From an uncultured Colwellia sp. (lineage in GTDB: Bacteria > Pseudomonadota > Gammaproteobacteria > Enterobacterales > Alteromonadaceae): a stretch of DNA of 35,930 bases. A model generated the notes under the pieces. The model ran no database searches, was not told where the DNA came from, and saw nothing but the letters and a program-made list of their open reading frames with translations. Location of the stretch: NCBI GenBank assembly GCA_913058245.1, contig CAJXQJ010000022.1, forward strand, positions 1-35,930. Direction: 5' to 3'. This document shows, in pieces, positions 26,215 through 35,035 of this stretch (positions are counted from its first letter, which is position 1; every line of letters starts with the position of its first letter). The position numbers were made by a program, and so were the translations under genes.

Positions 26215-27657
26215 ATGGATACCATAGCAAACTTTATTAACGGTCAATATCAAGCACCACAAAGTCAGCAATATATTGACAATATTGAGCCCGCAACGGG
26301 CGAGATATACGGACAGATTCCCGACAGTACTGGCGAAGATGTTGAGCTCGCCGTGACAGCCGCTAAAAAAGCATTGCCTGCTTGGCAAGCAATGCCATTA
26401 GAACAGAGAGCTGATTTTCTTAATGCCATTGCACAAGAAATAGAAAATAGAATTGAAGAATTGGCTCTTGCAGAATCAATTGACAACGGTAAGCCAATTT
26501 CACTAGCACGCATAGTTGATATTCCTAGAGCTGCCAGTAACTTTAAGTTTTTTGCTCATGCCTGTTCACAATTTGCTAGTGAATCGCATGCTATGGCTGG
26601 CGTGGCAATAAATTACACTTTAAGGCAACCTATTGGCATTGTTGGCTGTATTTCCCCTTGGAATTTACCACTTTATTTATTTACCTGGAAAATTGCGCCA
26701 GCATTAGCCGCTGGTAATTGCGTGATTGCAAAACCCTCAGAAGTCACACCGAAAACAGCGACATTGCTTGGTGAAATATGTCAAAAAGTTGGTTTGCCTG
26801 CTGGCGTACTCAATATTTTACATGGTAGCGGTGCGAAAGTCGGTCAGGCTATTTGTCAACACCAAGCGATTAAGGCAATTTCCTTTACTGGTGGCACAAC
26901 AACAGGAGCCGCTATCGCAAAGCTATTAGCGCCTAGCTTTAAGAAACTATCTCTAGAGCTTGGCGGTAAAAACCCTGCTTTAATATTTGCTGATTGTGAT
27001 TTTAACAATACGGTTGATGAAGTGTTTCGGGCGAGCTTTGCTAACCAAGGGCAAATTTGCTTGTGCGCATCTAGACTTTATATCGAAAGACCTATTTATG
27101 AAAAGTTCAAACAAGCACTTATTGATAAAGCCAATGCCTTACAACCAAGTGATCCGCTACTTGCTGAGAGTAAAATGGGTGCACTCGTCTCCAAATCACA
27201 CTTAGATAAAGTGATTAGCTATATTGAGCTTGCCAAAAATGAGGGCGGCAATGTATTAGCCGGCGGTCAACGGGTAACGTTATCGGGTCGTTGCCAACAG
27301 GGTTATTTTTTACAGCCAACGATAATCGATAACTTGCCAAATTCAGCAAGCTGTAATCAAGAAGAAATATTTGGTCCAGTAATTACACTACAACCGTTCG
27401 ATACCGATGAACAAGCCTTGGCGCTAGCGAATGACAGCAACTATGGCCTAGCTACAACAATTTGGACGAAGAATTTATCTCGCGCTCATCAAATTGCGGA
27501 GCAAATCAACACCGGTATCGTTTGGGTTAATAGCTGGTTACTACGTGATTTACGAACACCATTTGGTGGTATGAACCAGTCAGGATTAGGCCGAGAAGGA
27601 GGCCTAGAAGCCATGCGTTTCTTTACTGAAAGTAAAAATGTTTGTATTAAATATTAA
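26215..27657 (+). CDS. 2-aminomuconate 6-semialdehyde dehydrogenase (ALDH family)
   Basis: A 480-residue aldehyde dehydrogenase oxidising 2-aminomuconate semialdehyde to 2-aminomuconate with NAD. The general base is E248 (LSLELGGKNP), the catalytic Cys is C282 (NQGQICLCASR), and N150 (SPWNLP) would stabilise the intermediate. WLLRDLRTPFGG near the C-terminus carries the Arg pair that binds carboxylates in aminomuconate and hydroxymuconate semialdehyde dehydrogenases. The context of ACMS decarboxylase and aminomuconate deaminase favours the amino substrate. GAGGTG (26204-26209) precedes the chosen ATG at 26215; an in-frame start at 26176 would overlap the SDR gene. Confidence 0.9.
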   Translation: MDTIANFINGQYQAPQSQQYIDNIEPATGEIYGQIPDSTGEDVELAVTAAKKALPAWQAMPLEQRADFLNAIAQEIENRIEELALAESIDNGKPISLARIVDIPRAASNFKFFAHACSQFASESHAMAGVAINYTLRQPIGIVGCISPWNLPLYLFTWKIAPALAAGNCVIAKPSEVTPKTATLLGEICQKVGLPAGVLNILHGSGAKVGQAICQHQAIKAISFTGGTTTGAAIAKLLAPSFKKLSLELGGKNPALIFADCDFNNTVDEVFRASFANQGQICLCASRLYIERPIYEKFKQALIDKANALQPSDPLLAESKMGALVSKSHLDKVISYIELAKNEGGNVLAGGQRVTLSGRCQQGYFLQPTIIDNLPNSASCNQEEIFGPVITLQPFDTDEQALALANDSNYGLATTIWTKNLSRAHQIAEQINTGIVWVNSWLLRDLRTPFGGMNQSGLGREGGLEAMRFFTESKNVCIKY

Positions 27658-28011
27658 TTCAAGGTTTTAAGAATCAAATGAACCAAACTTGTTTTAAATT
27701 TAAGTCATCAGGAGCGATATTTGCTAGTGCATTAGGCTGCAAATGGACCTTGATTTGACTGCTCTCCTTTCTTAATAAGCTAAACTGTATTTATAACAGT
27801 TGACGCTTGTTGCGTATGTACTTTACGTATACTTTTTACGTATAAAAACCGCTGCTATTTGTCTTAAACAGAATGTTATTAAGATATTTATTTATGCGAA
27901 CCAACGCAATAATTCGTAATCAACAATTTAGCTCAGCGACAACCTATGCCTAATGCTAGGCAATAAGTGTTCCCTAATTAGCTGTGCTTCTAGATACTTA
28001 TAATAATTACA
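27658..28011 (+). other. 354-base gap inside the kynurenine cluster, possible internal promoter
   Basis: No convincing gene is seen here; the longest small ORFs I traced are 26 codons (from 27679) and 19 codons (from 27895), neither with a good ribosome-binding site. TTGACG (27800-27805) followed at 18 bases by TACGTA (27824-27829) could be a sigma-70 promoter for the seven genes downstream. TACGTATA occurs twice (27824-27831 and 27837-27844, period 13), with a related GCGTATG just before. These may be regulator sites. The gap suggests that the cluster is at least two transcription units or has a processed junction. Confidence 0.4.
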
Positions 28012-28023
28012 ATGGAAAACATT

Positions 28024-28455
28024 ATGTCTGAACTTTTTAATGCTGAACAAGCCCCTAAACCTGTAGGTTTATATCCACATGCTCGCCAAGTCGGGAATTT
28101 ATTATTTCTCTCAGGCGTTGGCCCACGCCAAGCAGGCAGTTCAGATATTCCGGGCGTAGAGCTTGATAAAAATGGCGAGATTGTTAATTACGATATTGCT
28201 GCCCAGTGTCATAGTGTTTTTCAAAACATCAGCACAATTCTGGCCGCAGCGGGTGCAAGCTGGATGGATTTAGTGGATGTCACGGTATTTCTAACCAATA
28301 TGAAAGATGATTTTGCTACCTATAATCGCATTTACGCTGAATATTTTTCGGAGAATATGCCCTGCCGTACTACAGTTGAAATCAACAAACTGCCAACCCC
28401 TATCGCCATAGAGTTGAAGTGTATTGCGGCACTACCGAGCGCAAAAGGAGAATAA
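28024..28455 (+). CDS. 2-aminomuconate deaminase (RidA family)
   Basis: A 143-residue Rid-family protein if started at the ATG at 28024; another ATG lies at 28012. Aminomuconate deaminase converts 2-aminomuconate to the 2-oxo acid (4-oxalocrotonate) with release of ammonia. Family features are NLLFLSGVGPRQAG, VTVFLTNMKDDFATYN and MPCRTTVEINKLP, the last containing the conserved Arg. Rid proteins more generally deaminate enamines or imines. The assignment to aminomuconate comes from its place between aminomuconate-semialdehyde dehydrogenase and 3-hydroxyanthranilate dioxygenase. The next gene starts three bases after its stop. Confidence 0.87.
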   Translation: MSELFNAEQAPKPVGLYPHARQVGNLLFLSGVGPRQAGSSDIPGVELDKNGEIVNYDIAAQCHSVFQNISTILAAAGASWMDLVDVTVFLTNMKDDFATYNRIYAEYFSENMPCRTTVEINKLPTPIAIELKCIAALPSAKGE

Positions 28456-28458
28456 CGC

Positions 28459-29034
28459 ATGTTTAACTTTGCCATGCCATTTAACTTGCAACAATGGATT
28501 GACGATCACCGAGAACAATTAAAGCCGCCAGTTTGCAATAAACAAATATTCGAACAAGACGACTATATTGTCATGGTTGTTGGTGGCCCAAATAATCGTA
28601 CTGACTTTCATTATAACGAAACCCCAGAGCTATTCTATCAACTAGAAGGAGAAATGGTACTTACTGTAATTAATAATGAAGAACAGGATTGTTACCCGCA
28701 GTTATGTGAAAGATCAGCAAAACAAGCATCTCAGGCCGCTGATTTCATTGACATCCCAATTAAGGCTGGCGAAATTTTCTTATTGCCACCTAAAGTTTTG
28801 CATTCACCCCAAAGGTTTGAAAACAGTGTTGGCTTAGTGGTTGAGCAAAAACGGGCACCAGGCCAGCAAGACGCACTATTTTGGTTTTGCCAGCAATGTA
28901 AAGCGCCATTGTATGGCCAGCAATTTTGCCTAGACAATATAGAAACCGACTTGCCAATTGTTTTTAATAATTTCTATAGCAAACCTGAAAACTGCCAATG
29001 CAAAAAATGCGGCTTTACAACAACGAAACCATAG
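28459..29034 (+). CDS. nbaC: 3-hydroxyanthranilate 3,4-dioxygenase, with an inserted loop
   Basis: A 191-residue cupin dioxygenase opening the 3-hydroxyanthranilate ring to 2-amino-3-carboxymuconate semialdehyde. Iron ligands are H51, E57 ([16 protein letters not shown]) and H115 (VLHSPQRF). R47 and R119 would bind substrate, and E129 is the acidic residue of VVEQKR. The C-terminal rubredoxin-like iron site of bacterial enzymes is kept: C144/C147 (FCQQC) and C181/C184. Compared with the usual bacterial length of about 174, an insertion of about 20 residues (roughly 73-95, containing C78 and C83) lies between the second and third iron ligands. It sits between the deaminase and ACMS decarboxylase genes. 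Confidence 0.94.
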   Translation: MFNFAMPFNLQQWIDDHREQLKPPVCNKQIFEQDDYIVMVVGGPNNRTDFHYNETPELFYQLEGEMVLTVINNEEQDCYPQLCERSAKQASQAADFIDIPIKAGEIFLLPPKVLHSPQRFENSVGLVVEQKRAPGQQDALFWFCQQCKAPLYGQQFCLDNIETDLPIVFNNFYSKPENCQCKKCGFTTTKP

Positions 29035-29055
29035 CGGCTAAGGGAGTAAAATTAA

Positions 29056-30066
29056 GTGTTAAAAATTGATATTCACACGCATATTCTGCCAAAAACTTGG
29101 CCCAACTTACGCGAGAAATACGGTTATGGTGGCTTTGTTAGTTTAGATCACCATAAATGTGGCTGCGCACGCATGATGGTTGATGATAAGTTTTTTCGTG
29201 AAATAGAACATAATTGCTGGGATCCTAAAATACGTTTGCAAGACTGTCAGCAGCACAATGTTGACGTGCAAGTACTTTCAACCGTACCTGTGATGTTTAA
29301 CTACTGGGCAAAGCCTAATGATACTTTAGACCTTGCAAAGTATTTAAACGACCATATTGCAGGCATAGTAGCAGAACATCCAAAACGGTTTGTTGGCTTA
29401 GGCACTGTACCTATGCAAGCACCTGATTTAGCGATCAAAGAACTAGAACGTTGTGTAAAAGATATTGGTTTAGCGGGTATTCAAATTGGCTCTCATATTA
29501 ATGATTGGAATTTAGACCACGAACAACTATTTCCTATATTTGAAGCGGCTCAAGATTTAGGAGCCTCGGTATTCGTTCATCCGTGGGATATGATGGCAAA
29601 AGAAAAAATGCCGAAATACTGGTTACCTTGGCTTGTAGGTATGCCCGCAGAATCAAGCTTAGCAATTTGTTCAATGATCTTTGGCGGTGTATTACAGCGT
29701 CTGCCTAAGCTAAAAATAGCCTTTGCCCACGGCGGTGGCTCATTTCCAGCTACAATTGGCCGCATAGAGCATGGCTTTAATGTTCGCCCTGATTTATGCG
29801 CCGTTGACTGCCCTGTTAACCCGCGCGAATTCTTACCACAAATTTATTTAGACTCACTTGTTCACGATCCGCTTGCGTTGAAATACCTTGTTGATTTGAT
29901 GGGGCCAGATAACATCGCTCTAGGTACAGACTACCCATTCCCACTTGGCGAGCTTAGCCCAGGAAAGTTAATTGAAGAGAGTACCTTTAGTGATGACATT
30001 AAAGCCAAACTATTGCATGGTAGCGCGCTAAATTGGTTGGGGTTAAAGAAGGAGCAGTTTTTATGA
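29056..30066 (+). CDS. nbaD: 2-amino-3-carboxymuconate-6-semialdehyde decarboxylase (ACMSD)
   Basis: A 336-residue zinc amidohydrolase-fold decarboxylase that diverts the ring-opened intermediate to 2-aminomuconate semialdehyde, away from quinolinate and NAD. Metal ligands are H7 and H9 ([11 protein letters not shown]), a His in VFVHPWDMM, and an Asp in [12 protein letters not shown]. Very close agreement with animal ACMSD is seen in [52 protein letters not shown] and [15 protein letters not shown]. The start is a GTG at 29056 with AGGGAG about nine bases upstream. Confidence 0.97.
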   Translation: MLKIDIHTHILPKTWPNLREKYGYGGFVSLDHHKCGCARMMVDDKFFREIEHNCWDPKIRLQDCQQHNVDVQVLSTVPVMFNYWAKPNDTLDLAKYLNDHIAGIVAEHPKRFVGLGTVPMQAPDLAIKELERCVKDIGLAGIQIGSHINDWNLDHEQLFPIFEAAQDLGASVFVHPWDMMAKEKMPKYWLPWLVGMPAESSLAICSMIFGGVLQRLPKLKIAFAHGGGSFPATIGRIEHGFNVRPDLCAVDCPVNPREFLPQIYLDSLVHDPLALKYLVDLMGPDNIALGTDYPFPLGELSPGKLIEESTFSDDIKAKLLHGSALNWLGLKKEQFL

Positions 30067-30120
30067 GAACGAAGCCTCATTTAAAGCAAATAAGCCAGCT
30101 CCTATCTCGGAGGTTTTGTC

Positions 30121-30972
30121 ATGTTAACTAACATAACGTTAGCAAAACAAAGTTATCGTATTGCTGTTGATAGTGGTGTCTCATTAGCAATTTCAGTCTG
30201 TTTTAATGATAGCAAGCAACAACCAAATCATTTCGGTGCTACACCTGCATTAGCGTCGCCTATGCAAGCTGGCAGTTTTGTCGGTGATACTGAACAAGGT
30301 GGTAGCTGTAATGTTAATGAACTGACCCTCAACCCTCATTGTAATGGTACTCATACTGAAACTATTGCTCACATTTGTGATGCCAGTGACCATTTAGCAA
30401 CCAAAATAGCTGCACTTAAACTGCCAGCAATAATGCCATGTGCATTAATATCAATAACACCGATATTGGCAAGTAAATCTCGAGACAGTTACAGTCCACC
30501 ATTTAATATTCAAGATAGAGTTATTGACCACCAACAACTCGCAACTCAATTAACTCGGTACACGAATGAACAACTACAAACCGTTGCCATAAGAACACTG
30601 CCTAACAGCATTACGAAATGCCAAGCCGCCTACCATGATAAAAATCAGCCGGCATTTCTGACTCGTGAAGCGGTTTTGTATCTTAACGAGCGTGGTGTTG
30701 AACACTTAATTTTGGATGTTCCATCATTAGATCGTCTTGACGACAATGGCCTGCTGACATGTCACCATTTATTTTGGCATGTCGCTGAAGGCACACATCA
30801 AGCTAGTGCCAATAGCTTGTGCAATAAAACCATTACTGAATTAGCTTATATAGATAATGACATTGCTGATGGTTTTTATTTTGTCAATTTACAAACACCA
30901 GCCTTTATTAATGATGCAGCACCAAGCAGGCCTGTGCTATATCTAGCAACGCCGATAATCGACAGCGAATAA
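30121..30972 (+). CDS. Cyclase-family hydrolase, probable kynurenine formamidase
   Basis: A 283-residue member of the metal-dependent cyclase/KynB family, which hydrolyses N-formylkynurenine to kynurenine and formate. The metal motif is present in altered form: H73-C-N-G-T-H78-T-E80 instead of the usual H-x-G-T-H-x-D, with one extra residue and Glu for Asp. H84 follows. A second signature, LILDVPSLDRLDD then CHHLFWHVAEG, matches the later conserved region. It is about 70 residues longer than typical KynB. Being the only formamidase candidate in an otherwise complete pathway supports the assignment. GGAGG (30110-30114) precedes the ATG. Confidence 0.78.
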   Translation: MLTNITLAKQSYRIAVDSGVSLAISVCFNDSKQQPNHFGATPALASPMQAGSFVGDTEQGGSCNVNELTLNPHCNGTHTETIAHICDASDHLATKIAALKLPAIMPCALISITPILASKSRDSYSPPFNIQDRVIDHQQLATQLTRYTNEQLQTVAIRTLPNSITKCQAAYHDKNQPAFLTREAVLYLNERGVEHLILDVPSLDRLDDNGLLTCHHLFWHVAEGTHQASANSLCNKTITELAYIDNDIADGFYFVNLQTPAFINDAAPSRPVLYLATPIIDSE

Positions 30973-30993
30973 TAATAATAAACGAATACAATT

Positions 30994-32289
30994 ATGAGCA
31001 AAAATACTATGTTAGATAATGAAATCAATACATTAAATTATGCCTTAGCACTCGACAAAGCAGATCCTATTGCCCACATGCGTGAGCACTTTGCTATTCC
31101 AAAACAAGCCTCAGGTGAAAATGAATATTACTTCACGGGTAATTCATTAGGGCTACAGCCAAAGCTTGCCCGAGAGGCTGTCATAGAGTTGCTTGATGCC
31201 TGGCAACAACGCGGCGTAAAAGGCCATTTTGAAGGTGACTTTCCATGGATGCCATACCATGAATTCTTAACCGAGCAAGCGGCAGAGATTGTCGGTGCCT
31301 TACCAAAAGAAGTGGTTATGATGAATTCGTTAACGGCCAATTTGCATTTTATGATGGCGAGTTTTTATCAGCCAGCTAAACAGCGCAGTAAAATTTTGAT
31401 TGAGGATCATGCATTCCCATCAGATCATTACGCTGTTGAATCGCAACTTAAACATCATGGCAAAGATGTCGAAAACAACCTACTACTTTGGAAACCACGC
31501 GATGGCGAAGAGCTATTAAATTATGATGACTTGTGGCAAATAATAGCGCAGCATGGCGACGAAATAGCTTTAATACTACTACCTGGCGTGCAGTACTATA
31601 CTGGCCAAGTACTTGATATGAAGCTTATTACCCAAGTGGCTCATGCTAAGGGAATTAAAGTTGGCTTTGACCTTGCCCACGCCGCTGGCAATATTGAATT
31701 GTCATTACATGATTGGCAAGTCGACTTTGCTTGTTGGTGTAGCTATAAATACCTCAACAGTGGTGCAGGCTCTGTCGCAGGTTGCTTTATTCATCAAAAA
31801 CATGTCGAAAATACCGAACTTAATCGCCTTGCCGGTTGGTGGGGACATGATAAGTCCACACGTTTTAAAATGGAAAATACGTTCAAGCCGATTGCCAGTG
31901 CCGAAGGTTGGCAACTATCAAACCCGCCAGTATTATCATTAGCCGCTGTTCGAGGCTCTTACGATACCATTAAACTTGCAGGTGGCATGCAAGTCTTGCG
32001 TAATAAATCGTTAAAACTAACACAGTATTTACTTGATTTAATTGCACTAGAATTAGGTGAAAAGATACGTGTTATTACCCCCGCGGATGCTAACCAGCGC
32101 GGCTGCCAATTGTCACTAATGGTTAATGTTGCAGGCCTAGACGGTAAAGCAATGTACAATACTTTAGAAGAAAATGGCATCACAACAGACTGGCGAGAGC
32201 CTAATGTTATTCGTGTTGCACCAGTGCCTTTATATAACAACTTTCAGGATGTTTATCACTTTGTTCGAATTTTAAAGGAGTGTATTTAA
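30994..32289 (+). CDS. kynU: Kynureninase
   Basis: A 431-residue PLP enzyme that cleaves 3-hydroxykynurenine to 3-hydroxyanthranilate and alanine. The PLP Lys is K252 in WCSYKYLNSGAGS, and the cofactor-binding Asp is in VGFDLAHAAGN. The N-terminal FTGNSLGLQPK and GHFEGDFPWMPYHEFL blocks and the late GWWGHDKSTRFKM block are characteristic. Its stop codon overlaps the kmo start (TAATG), so the two are translationally coupled. Confidence 0.97.
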   Translation: MSKNTMLDNEINTLNYALALDKADPIAHMREHFAIPKQASGENEYYFTGNSLGLQPKLAREAVIELLDAWQQRGVKGHFEGDFPWMPYHEFLTEQAAEIVGALPKEVVMMNSLTANLHFMMASFYQPAKQRSKILIEDHAFPSDHYAVESQLKHHGKDVENNLLLWKPRDGEELLNYDDLWQIIAQHGDEIALILLPGVQYYTGQVLDMKLITQVAHAKGIKVGFDLAHAAGNIELSLHDWQVDFACWCSYKYLNSGAGSVAGCFIHQKHVENTELNRLAGWWGHDKSTRFKMENTFKPIASAEGWQLSNPPVLSLAAVRGSYDTIKLAGGMQVLRNKSLKLTQYLLDLIALELGEKIRVITPADANQRGCQLSLMVNVAGLDGKAMYNTLEENGITTDWREPNVIRVAPVPLYNNFQDVYHFVRILKECI

Positions 32290-33689
32290 TGTCACAAGAA
32301 AACTCACTCCAAGGTAGTACAGCCAAAACAATAACCATAGCTGGCGCAGGCCCAGTCGGTACGCTGCTCGCCGTGATGTTAGCCCGCCAAGGTCATCAAG
32401 TGAATTTATTTGAGTCTAGGCCCGATTCACGCATTCACAATATCTATCAAGGTAAATCTATTAACATCGCTTTATCCGATCGAGGCTGGTTGGCACTTGA
32501 AGCGGTCGGTATTGCTGAGGACGTTAAACAAAATGCCATCGCCATGAATAAACGGGTAATGCATGCCATTGACGGTTCAACTACCGAGCAATCCTACGGC
32601 AAAGAAGATCAAGCAATATGGTCAGTTTCCCGTGCCGGTATCAACGAACAACTACTCGATTTAGCAGAGCAAGAAAGTACAATAAATTTATCCTTTGACC
32701 AACGTTTAGTTGATGTAGACTTTGATACTGCCAGCGCCAGCTTTAGCCACGAACACAGTATTAATAAAACCAGTGCCGATATTATTTTTGGTGCCGATGG
32801 AGCTTATTCAAAAGTACGGCGTTTAGCCCAAGAAACGCCTCGCTTTAGCTATAGCCAAACCTATATGCCGCAAAGCTATATTGAGTTGCATATTCCCGCC
32901 AATAATGACGGCTCATTTAAAATGGATAAAGATGCTTTACACATATGGCCACGCAAAGACTTTATGTTAATAGCATTACCAAACCCAGACGGTACATTTA
33001 CATGTACTTTATTTCTCGATTATGAAGGAAAATTGTCGTTTTCAAGCTTAACTGAACGTGATGATGTAACTGCATTTTTTCAGCAGTACTTTGCCGATGC
33101 CATGCCATTACTAGAAAACCCTATTGATGAATTTATGGCAAAAACCGCTAATCCGCTGTTTTTAGTTAATGTTGATCCTTGGGTGATCAACAATAAAGTG
33201 GCATTAATTGGCGACGCCGCTCACGCTATGGTGCCCTTCTACGGTCAGGGCATGAATTGTGGCTTTGAAGATTGCCGAATATTAAACGAATTAATTACTC
33301 AACATAGCAATAATTGGTCAGAAATATTTCCCGCCTATCAAACCGCAAGAAAAATTAATGCCGATGCTATTACCGAGCTCGCAAAACGAAATTTTATTGA
33401 AATGAGCAAATACTCAGGACAAGCAAGTTTTTTATTGCAAAAGAAAATTGAAGCCGAGTTTCATCAACGGCACCCTAAATTATGGACGCCTCTATACTCA
33501 ATGGTTACCTTTTCGCCATTATTGCCTTACGCGCAAGCACTGAAAATTGGTGATGTTCAGCAAGCAATAATGCAGCAGATAATGAAAATACCTGATATCG
33601 AAAACTGCTGGCGAGAGGATTTTGTTTACCATAAATTACAGCAACTTACCGAAGCAGCATTTAGCCATGAGGAAAACAACAATGCCTAA
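32289..33689 (+). CDS. kmo: Kynurenine 3-monooxygenase
   Basis: A 466-residue FAD monooxygenase hydroxylating kynurenine to 3-hydroxykynurenine with NADPH. The N-terminal FAD motif is IAGAGPVGTLLAVMLARQG. NIYQGKSINIALSDRGW and the second FAD motif GDAAHAMVPFYGQGMNCGFED follow the family pattern. The C-terminal helical region (about residues 370-460) is present. The ATG at 32289 is chosen because AAGGAG (32276-32281) is correctly spaced; an in-frame start at 32280 would overlap that site. It overlaps kynU by one base and the dioxygenase gene by eight. Confidence 0.97.
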   Translation: MSQENSLQGSTAKTITIAGAGPVGTLLAVMLARQGHQVNLFESRPDSRIHNIYQGKSINIALSDRGWLALEAVGIAEDVKQNAIAMNKRVMHAIDGSTTEQSYGKEDQAIWSVSRAGINEQLLDLAEQESTINLSFDQRLVDVDFDTASASFSHEHSINKTSADIIFGADGAYSKVRRLAQETPRFSYSQTYMPQSYIELHIPANNDGSFKMDKDALHIWPRKDFMLIALPNPDGTFTCTLFLDYEGKLSFSSLTERDDVTAFFQQYFADAMPLLENPIDEFMAKTANPLFLVNVDPWVINNKVALIGDAAHAMVPFYGQGMNCGFEDCRILNELITQHSNNWSEIFPAYQTARKINADAITELAKRNFIEMSKYSGQASFLLQKKIEAEFHQRHPKLWTPLYSMVTFSPLLPYAQALKIGDVQQAIMQQIMKIPDIENCWREDFVYHKLQQLTEAAFSHEENNNA

Positions 33690-34593
33690 GGATAATGTAA
33701 AGGATACCTCAACGACAACAAGCTCAGGTTGCCCGTTTCATCAACAAACAAGCGATACAAATGAAAACTTTCGCCCCCTTGAAGATGGCATTCATCAAAA
33801 CTTTGAAGATGAAATGTCTTACGGCGACTATTTACAATTACAACAAATACTATCAGCGCAAAAACTAATTAGTAATGAACATGATGAAATGCTGTTTATT
33901 ATTATTCACCAAAGCAGTGAACTTTGGTTAAAGCTTGCTGGACACGAGCTACAATGTGCTGTTGATTATATAAAATCAGCTAATTTTGGCCCTGCTTTTA
34001 AGGTTATTGCACGCGTTAAACAAATATTTTTGCAATTAACCCAGTCATGGAACATTTTATCAACGCTGACCCCAAGTGACTACTTAAAGTTTCGCGATGA
34101 TTTAGGCCGTTCCTCGGGTTTCCAGTCTTACGGTTATCGGAAATTAGAGTTTCTATTAGGTAACAAAAATGCCGAAATGTTAAATATTCACAAGGCTAAC
34201 TCTGATGCTTATAACGACTTGAATGAACTCTTAACTCAAAATAGCTTATATGATGAGGTAATTATTGCCTTAGCGAAGGCTGGATTTGATATTGACGATA
34301 GCATAACCCAACGAGATATTCGCCAGCCTTATCAACGTAACGATTCAGTATTAGCCGCATGGTTAGCTGTATATCAACAGCCAGATAAGTATTTTGAATT
34401 GTATGAATTAGCAGAAAAACTGGTTGATATTGAAGATGCTTTTCAACAATGGCGCTTTAAACACATGTATACAGTACAACGTATTATTGGCTACAAACAG
34501 GGAACTGGCGGCTCTTCCGGTGTCGGATTTCTGAAAAAAGCCTTAGATGTTAGTTTCTTCCCTGAATTACTCGAAGTTAGAACACATCTTTAA
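33682..34593 (+). CDS. kynA: Tryptophan 2,3-dioxygenase
   Basis: A 303-residue heme dioxygenase that opens the indole ring of tryptophan to N-formylkynurenine, the first pathway step, encoded by the last gene of the cluster. Active-site motifs are SYGDYLQLQQIL, IIHQSSELWLKL (distal His) and the loop GTGGSSGVGFLKK. The proximal heme His is probably in WRFKHMYTVQRIIG. The N-terminus has an extra Ser/Thr-rich stretch with SGCPFHQQT before the domain. The ATG at 33682 has GAGG nine bases upstream. Earlier in-frame ATGs (33622, 33667) lie inside kmo without better sites. Confidence 0.96.
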   Translation: MPKDNVKDTSTTTSSGCPFHQQTSDTNENFRPLEDGIHQNFEDEMSYGDYLQLQQILSAQKLISNEHDEMLFIIIHQSSELWLKLAGHELQCAVDYIKSANFGPAFKVIARVKQIFLQLTQSWNILSTLTPSDYLKFRDDLGRSSGFQSYGYRKLEFLLGNKNAEMLNIHKANSDAYNDLNELLTQNSLYDEVIIALAKAGFDIDDSITQRDIRQPYQRNDSVLAAWLAVYQQPDKYFELYELAEKLVDIEDAFQQWRFKHMYTVQRIIGYKQGTGGSSGVGFLKKALDVSFFPELLEVRTHL

Positions 34594-34600
34594 TATCACA

Positions 34601-34639
34601 TGAAAACATTTGAGTATGGTAAGTGCTCAAATGCTTTCA
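34601..34639. terminator. Hairpin between convergent kynA and alkyltransferase-like genes
   Basis: CATTTGAG (34607-34614) pairs with CTCAAATG (34626-34633) around an 11-base loop. After one A-C mismatch the stem continues for five more pairs (34601-34605 with 34635-34639). It fills the 46-base gap between two stop codons and can serve both directions, although the T-runs are short. Confidence 0.65.
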
Positions 34640-35035
34640 TTAATGCTCTAACACAAATAAAAGCTCAGCCAAGTCAGGTTGCCATTTAAACTGAGCTAAT
34701 TTTACCCGTGCGCCAATGACAACAACTTGCTCTTCTTGTAATAAACCTTTTTGACGTTCAAAGTGCTCACTTCCTAACGGAAACGATATTTTACCTTGTG
34801 AATTCAACACTCGATACCAAGGTACTTCTTGCCCGCGCCAGCCAGACTTAGGAACAGCACCTAATGCTTTACCAACAAGCCGTGCTCGGCCAGGTAAACC
34901 AGCAAGATCAGCTATTTGCCCATAGCAAGCTATTTTACCGGCTGGAATAGCCTGCACTGTTTGCCAGATTTTAATATGCTTAACATTATATTGGCTATCA
35001 ATTCCAAGTTTCTGATCATTACTTGAGACTACCAA
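34640..35035 (-). CDS. Alkyltransferase-like (ATL) DNA-repair protein
   Basis: A 131-residue homologue of the DNA-binding domain of O6-alkylguanine-DNA alkyltransferases. The active-site PCHR is replaced by PWYR (EVPWYRVLNSQGKIS), so it cannot accept the alkyl group and is an ATL protein. Known ATLs bind O6-alkylguanine lesions and hand them to nucleotide excision repair. The recognition region IPAGKIACYGQIADLAG and the Arg-finger segment GRARLVGKALGAVP are intact. It overlaps the upstream SDR gene by seven bases, so the two form one leftward unit. Confidence 0.9.
   Translation of the reverse strand: MVVSSNDQKLGIDSQYNVKHIKIWQTVQAIPAGKIACYGQIADLAGLPGRARLVGKALGAVPKSGWRGQEVPWYRVLNSQGKISFPLGSEHFERQKGLLQEEQVVVIGARVKLAQFKWQPDLAELLFVLEH

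Noticed and set aside
27679..27759. 26-codon ORF in the gap between dehydrogenase and deaminase genes
   Set aside because: It is too short, with no ribosome-binding site or recognisable feature.
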